The position numbers were made by a program, and so were the translations under genes. The notes beneath the pieces were generated by a model. The model was given only the letters and a program-made list of their open reading frames with translations. It was not told the origin of the DNA and did not search any database. Of a stretch of DNA of 64,000 nucleotides, positions 61,642 to 64,000 are shown piece after piece. Numbering within the stretch: position 1 is the stretch's first letter; the number at the start of each line of letters is the position of its first letter. Origin of the DNA: Prevotella sp. MA2016 (lineage in GTDB: Bacteria > Bacteroidota > Bacteroidia > Bacteroidales > Bacteroidaceae); contig NZ_JHUW01000010.1 in NCBI RefSeq assembly GCF_000619825.1, forward strand, positions 1 to 64,000, written 5' to 3'.

Positions 61642-62607
61642 ATGTTTAAAATATATATCACCGAAACTATCTACCATCATGTTGTCGATGCTGAAGCGCA
61701 AAAGGCAGCATCAGCTTGGTCTAACCTCTATAAACTATTAAAACAACAGCCCGTAGAGATCCTTTCGGTAGCTGATACTGAGAGATATAAAGCTCATCCT
61801 GAAGATGTACTAAAGCACCCTTCGGCTCTTTATATCCTGGATGTGCCAAGTGTTGAGGCTTTGGCCATACAAAAGCAATATGGTGTGATGTGTCTGAGTG
61901 GTGCTAATCCTGATATTTCTTCCTTGATAGATGTTAATGATATTCATATATCAAAGGAATACGAAAAGTTAGGTCGAGGATGGGATACTGTTCTGGATAG
62001 TGTCGAAACGCTGCCGTCAAATGCTTTGCTTCTTACAGATCGCTATCTGTTTGCTTTCAGAAAGCCAACGGCTGGTGATGGTATTGCTAACATCCGTGAT
62101 ATCCTTAACGAGTTGTTACCCAAGCAGTTTCTTGGTGGTAATTACCATGTTACTATCATCTTTGATAATATGGCAAAAGATACAACATACACCTTTAATG
62201 AAATCGCTTCTCAATTAGAACTGGTAAAGCAGCAGCTTAAGCGCGACTATTCTATTACGATGGAGTTGCTTGGTATCACCCCAGATTGCTCTATCTATAA
62301 TAAACTTCATAACCGTATGATTATATCAAACTATTATATGGTAGAAGCCAGTCATAAGTTAGCTGCATTTAATAAAGAGGTAAGTACTGCTCGTCAGTTG
62401 CTTTTTCCTTTATCACTCTTTACGGAGAGTAGTTTAAACAATAATTCAACTCCACCATTGGACGCGATAAACCAAACGCTTACTACTCTTCGTGACTTCT
62501 CAAAAGCTCTTTCGTTACCATACACCAATCACGATAGCTACAACTATGCTGTTAATGGTAAGTTGATGGAAAAGTGCATTGCAATTAGAAATAGGCTCAT
62601 CAAATAA
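61642..62607 (+). CDS. Unknown 321-aa protein preceding a CHASE2 gene
   Basis: Soluble alpha/beta protein starting MFKIYITETIYHHVVD; no signal peptide or membrane helix. A stretch at about 125-235 (NALLLTDRYLFAF, NYHVTIIFDN, KLHNRMIISNYYMV) recalls phospholipase-D-like folds of the MIT_C kind, in which a conserved His-x-Arg strand (here His223-Asn-Arg) precedes a hydrophobic strand; the HKD catalytic motif is absent. This resemblance is by eye and weak. The gene is AT-richer than the core genome. The CHASE2 gene starts 14 bp after its stop. The start at 61642 follows the promoter; an upstream extension overlaps it. Confidence 0.65.
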   Translation: MFKIYITETIYHHVVDAEAQKAASAWSNLYKLLKQQPVEILSVADTERYKAHPEDVLKHPSALYILDVPSVEALAIQKQYGVMCLSGANPDISSLIDVNDIHISKEYEKLGRGWDTVLDSVETLPSNALLLTDRYLFAFRKPTAGDGIANIRDILNELLPKQFLGGNYHVTIIFDNMAKDTTYTFNEIASQLELVKQQLKRDYSITMELLGITPDCSIYNKLHNRMIISNYYMVEASHKLAAFNKEVSTARQLLFPLSLFTESSLNNNSTPPLDAINQTLTTLRDFSKALSLPYTNHDSYNYAVNGKLMEKCIAIRNRLIK

Positions 62608-62621
62608 TAGCATACAGGATT

Positions 62622-63932
62622 ATGGGAATCATCGGAACAGTCATTTTAGTCATTATCGTTATCGTTGTTTTCTTAGCTTTAGTAATAATAAGAAAAGGTA
62701 ATGTTTTAACATCGTTAAAAACACAGACGTTGAAAGTATTAAAGGGTATAATATCATATACGTTGCCTCCATTTAAGCAATCTTTGAAACAACTTGTTTC
62801 TATCCGTTCCTTGTTGGCATGTATATTGGCTTTATTATTCTCTTTAGTGTTTAAACTAATGCTTTCTTCTTGTTTTTCAAGCGAATTAGGTGAAAGAGAA
62901 ATTATTGATCCTATAAGTAGCGATTGGTACATAAATGCTTTTTTTACAAAATGCAATGAGAACCAGGATTCTATTCCGTCTGGTGATGAAGACATTGTGA
63001 TAATTAATATATTGGATTCCGTTTCTAGTCGATCGAATATAGCTAAAATAATCGAGACTATTTCAGATCAACATCCCAAGGTGCTTGGTATAGATATTTT
63101 TTTATCAGAGAACAATGATTCGACAAACGAAGCTGTTTTGAAGGCTATATTACACGCTAAGGACTCTACAAATATAGTAGTCTCTGCGTATTGGGATGAT
63201 GTAATGGATGAATTGCGTATTCCTTTTTATTCTTCTGTTCTTGATTCTACAGATTATGGCCTGGTTAATCATGTTAGTTACACTCAACTATGTACAAATT
63301 ATAATAATCACCCCACGTTCTCTGCGCAGGTCGCAAAAAAATATGGCATTGTTTCTATCCCCACCGATAAAATTGTTAACTATAGATATAAAGAATTTAG
63401 TGCAGATTGGATATCCGATGTAGATAGTATTTCCGTTGGCGACATCAGTAACAAAATAGTTTTGTTAGGGAATACATTCACTCCAAGTGACAAGAAAGAC
63501 CTTCCTTTTGTAGTCGGAGGAGTCAATCAGTTGTCCGGCGTCGAAATGTTGGGCTATGAGATTTCCTCTTTATTGGCGTTGAATAAGAAAATGGATATTT
63601 TTAAAACGCCTTTAGATTACTTAAGTCCTGTGATAAATCTGGCTGTATGTATATGTTCTCTCATGCTCTACTTATTCTTTGTTTTTATCATTAATTATAT
63701 CGGAGAATGCAGAAATAATTGGTGGTGGAAAATTATTATGATAATTGGAAAACTGTTTTTCTTGATAATTTGTGAATTATTGATAATTCAGTGTTGTTTC
63801 AGGCTAACAATGTATTGGCTAATTGTTCCTGATATTACATTGTTTATTATTGCAATTATATTTGTTGAAGAAATCCACAAGAATTTACCAAATATTACTA
63901 TAGGAAGATTATATTTACTACAAAAAAAATGA
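62622..63932 (+). CDS. CHASE2-domain membrane protein
   Basis: 436 aa. Two N-terminal transmembrane helices (about 3-22 and 62-82), a periplasmic CHASE2 sensor domain (about 90-325: DIVIINILDS, HPKVLGIDIFLSE, SNKIVLLGNTFTPSDKKDLPFVVGG, LSGVEMLGYEISSLLAL), then three C-terminal helices (about 334-360, 370-394, 396-415). CHASE2 domains usually sit on receptors with cyclase, kinase or protease outputs; here no cytoplasmic output domain follows, so a partner protein should relay the signal. The flanking unknown gene and the next exported-protein gene are candidates. Composition is clearly AT-rich, suggesting transfer. Confidence 0.78.
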   Translation: MGIIGTVILVIIVIVVFLALVIIRKGNVLTSLKTQTLKVLKGIISYTLPPFKQSLKQLVSIRSLLACILALLFSLVFKLMLSSCFSSELGEREIIDPISSDWYINAFFTKCNENQDSIPSGDEDIVIINILDSVSSRSNIAKIIETISDQHPKVLGIDIFLSENNDSTNEAVLKAILHAKDSTNIVVSAYWDDVMDELRIPFYSSVLDSTDYGLVNHVSYTQLCTNYNNHPTFSAQVAKKYGIVSIPTDKIVNYRYKEFSADWISDVDSISVGDISNKIVLLGNTFTPSDKKDLPFVVGGVNQLSGVEMLGYEISSLLALNKKMDIFKTPLDYLSPVINLAVCICSLMLYLFFVFIINYIGECRNNWWWKIIMIIGKLFFLIICELLIIQCCFRLTMYWLIVPDITLFIIAIIFVEEIHKNLPNITIGRLYLLQKK

Positions 63933-64000
63933 TGCGTATGAATACTTTAAAGTTCATGTTAATCGTTTTGATGTCAGCGATTCAAAACGTTTCATTTAGT
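63929..64000 (+). CDS. Exported protein, partial (cut by the window edge)
   Basis: The ATG at 63929 overlaps the CHASE2 stop by 4 bp (ATGATG), showing coupled translation. Only 24 residues are visible: MMRMNTLKFMLIVLMSAIQN and onward, a typical Sec signal peptide. The mature protein lies outside the window. A start at 63932 or 63938 is also possible. Confidence 0.6.
   Translation, partial: MMRMNTLKFMLIVLMSAIQNVSFS

Overview
The window looks like chromosome of a gut-type Bacteroidales bacterium, most likely Prevotella or a close relative. Reasons: nearly every gene start is preceded by the Bacteroidetes -7 box TAnnTTTG(C); there is a Bacteroides-type serine palmitoyltransferase, a Nudix-type AraR arabinose regulator, a serine-type sulfatase with its anaerobic maturase, secreted GH3/GH51 glycosidases and an oxygen-independent ThiH. 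Most of the window is moderate-GC core genome. The first ~320 bp (an IS150-like end) and the last ~2.5 kb are visibly AT-richer and look accessory.

Layout. 1-319: end of an IS3/IS150-group element. 362-3543 (-): hisG-hisD-hisC. 3661-4794 (+): MltF-like lytic transglycosylase. 4899-7454 (-): tkt and rpiB. 7599-9249: nitrilase-family amidase and a convergent CDF metal exporter. 9327-15958 (+): a TPP riboswitch followed by thiS-thiE-thiG-thiC-thiF-thiH-tenI/thiE2-thiD. 15933-18995 (-): small secreted protein, secreted carboxylesterase, patatin. 19126-21234 (+): EamA transporter and a membrane-anchored AraC regulator. 21240-24544 (+): a promoter-like tandem repeat, a 44-aa membrane peptide, sulfatase, sulfatase maturase, and a separately promoted 33-aa peptide. 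24588-39936 (-): a pentose/galactose block with three units: galM-gluP-galK; galM(lipoprotein)-SSS symporter-araR-araD-araA-araB-GH51; and GH3 bglX. 40044-46556 (-): grpE-dnaJ-folC, an ABC-F ATPase, and a membrane protein coupled to hisB. 46699-50061 (+): Gfo/Idh/MocA oxidoreductase, DUF4421, DUF1460 amidase and YkvA-like protein. 50112-53143: tRNA-Cys, a Cys-rich membrane peptide, DagK-family lipid kinase, serine palmitoyltransferase, tRNA-Pro. 53242-58838 (+): large secreted GH51, a 48-aa protein, msrA, YgjP-type metallopeptidase and a catalytically degenerate M16 protein. 58842-64000: a divergent locus with a CbbX-like AAA+ ATPase plus an aromatic-rich partner (-), facing an unknown 321-aa protein, a CHASE2 membrane protein and a truncated exported protein (+).

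How it works together. The carbohydrate block is a complete route for arabinose-containing glycans: secreted GH51/GH3 enzymes release sugar, a periplasmic mutarotase and Na+ symporter take it in, AraA/AraB/AraD turn it into D-xylulose-5-phosphate, and tkt and rpiB (encoded nearby) serve the pentose phosphate pathway. Galactose enters by the MFS carrier and galM/galK. The thiamine operon makes both the pyrimidine and thiazole moieties and joins them under riboswitch control. The DagK/Spt pair points to sphingolipid synthesis.

The most likely undescribed systems are the AAA+/CHASE2 locus at the right end, with its long structured leader, and the sulfatase locus with its two tiny peptides. Intergenic spaces also carry two recurrent repeat families: long GGCACGAATT palindromes, and short CAATT-type repeats that supply -33 promoter elements.
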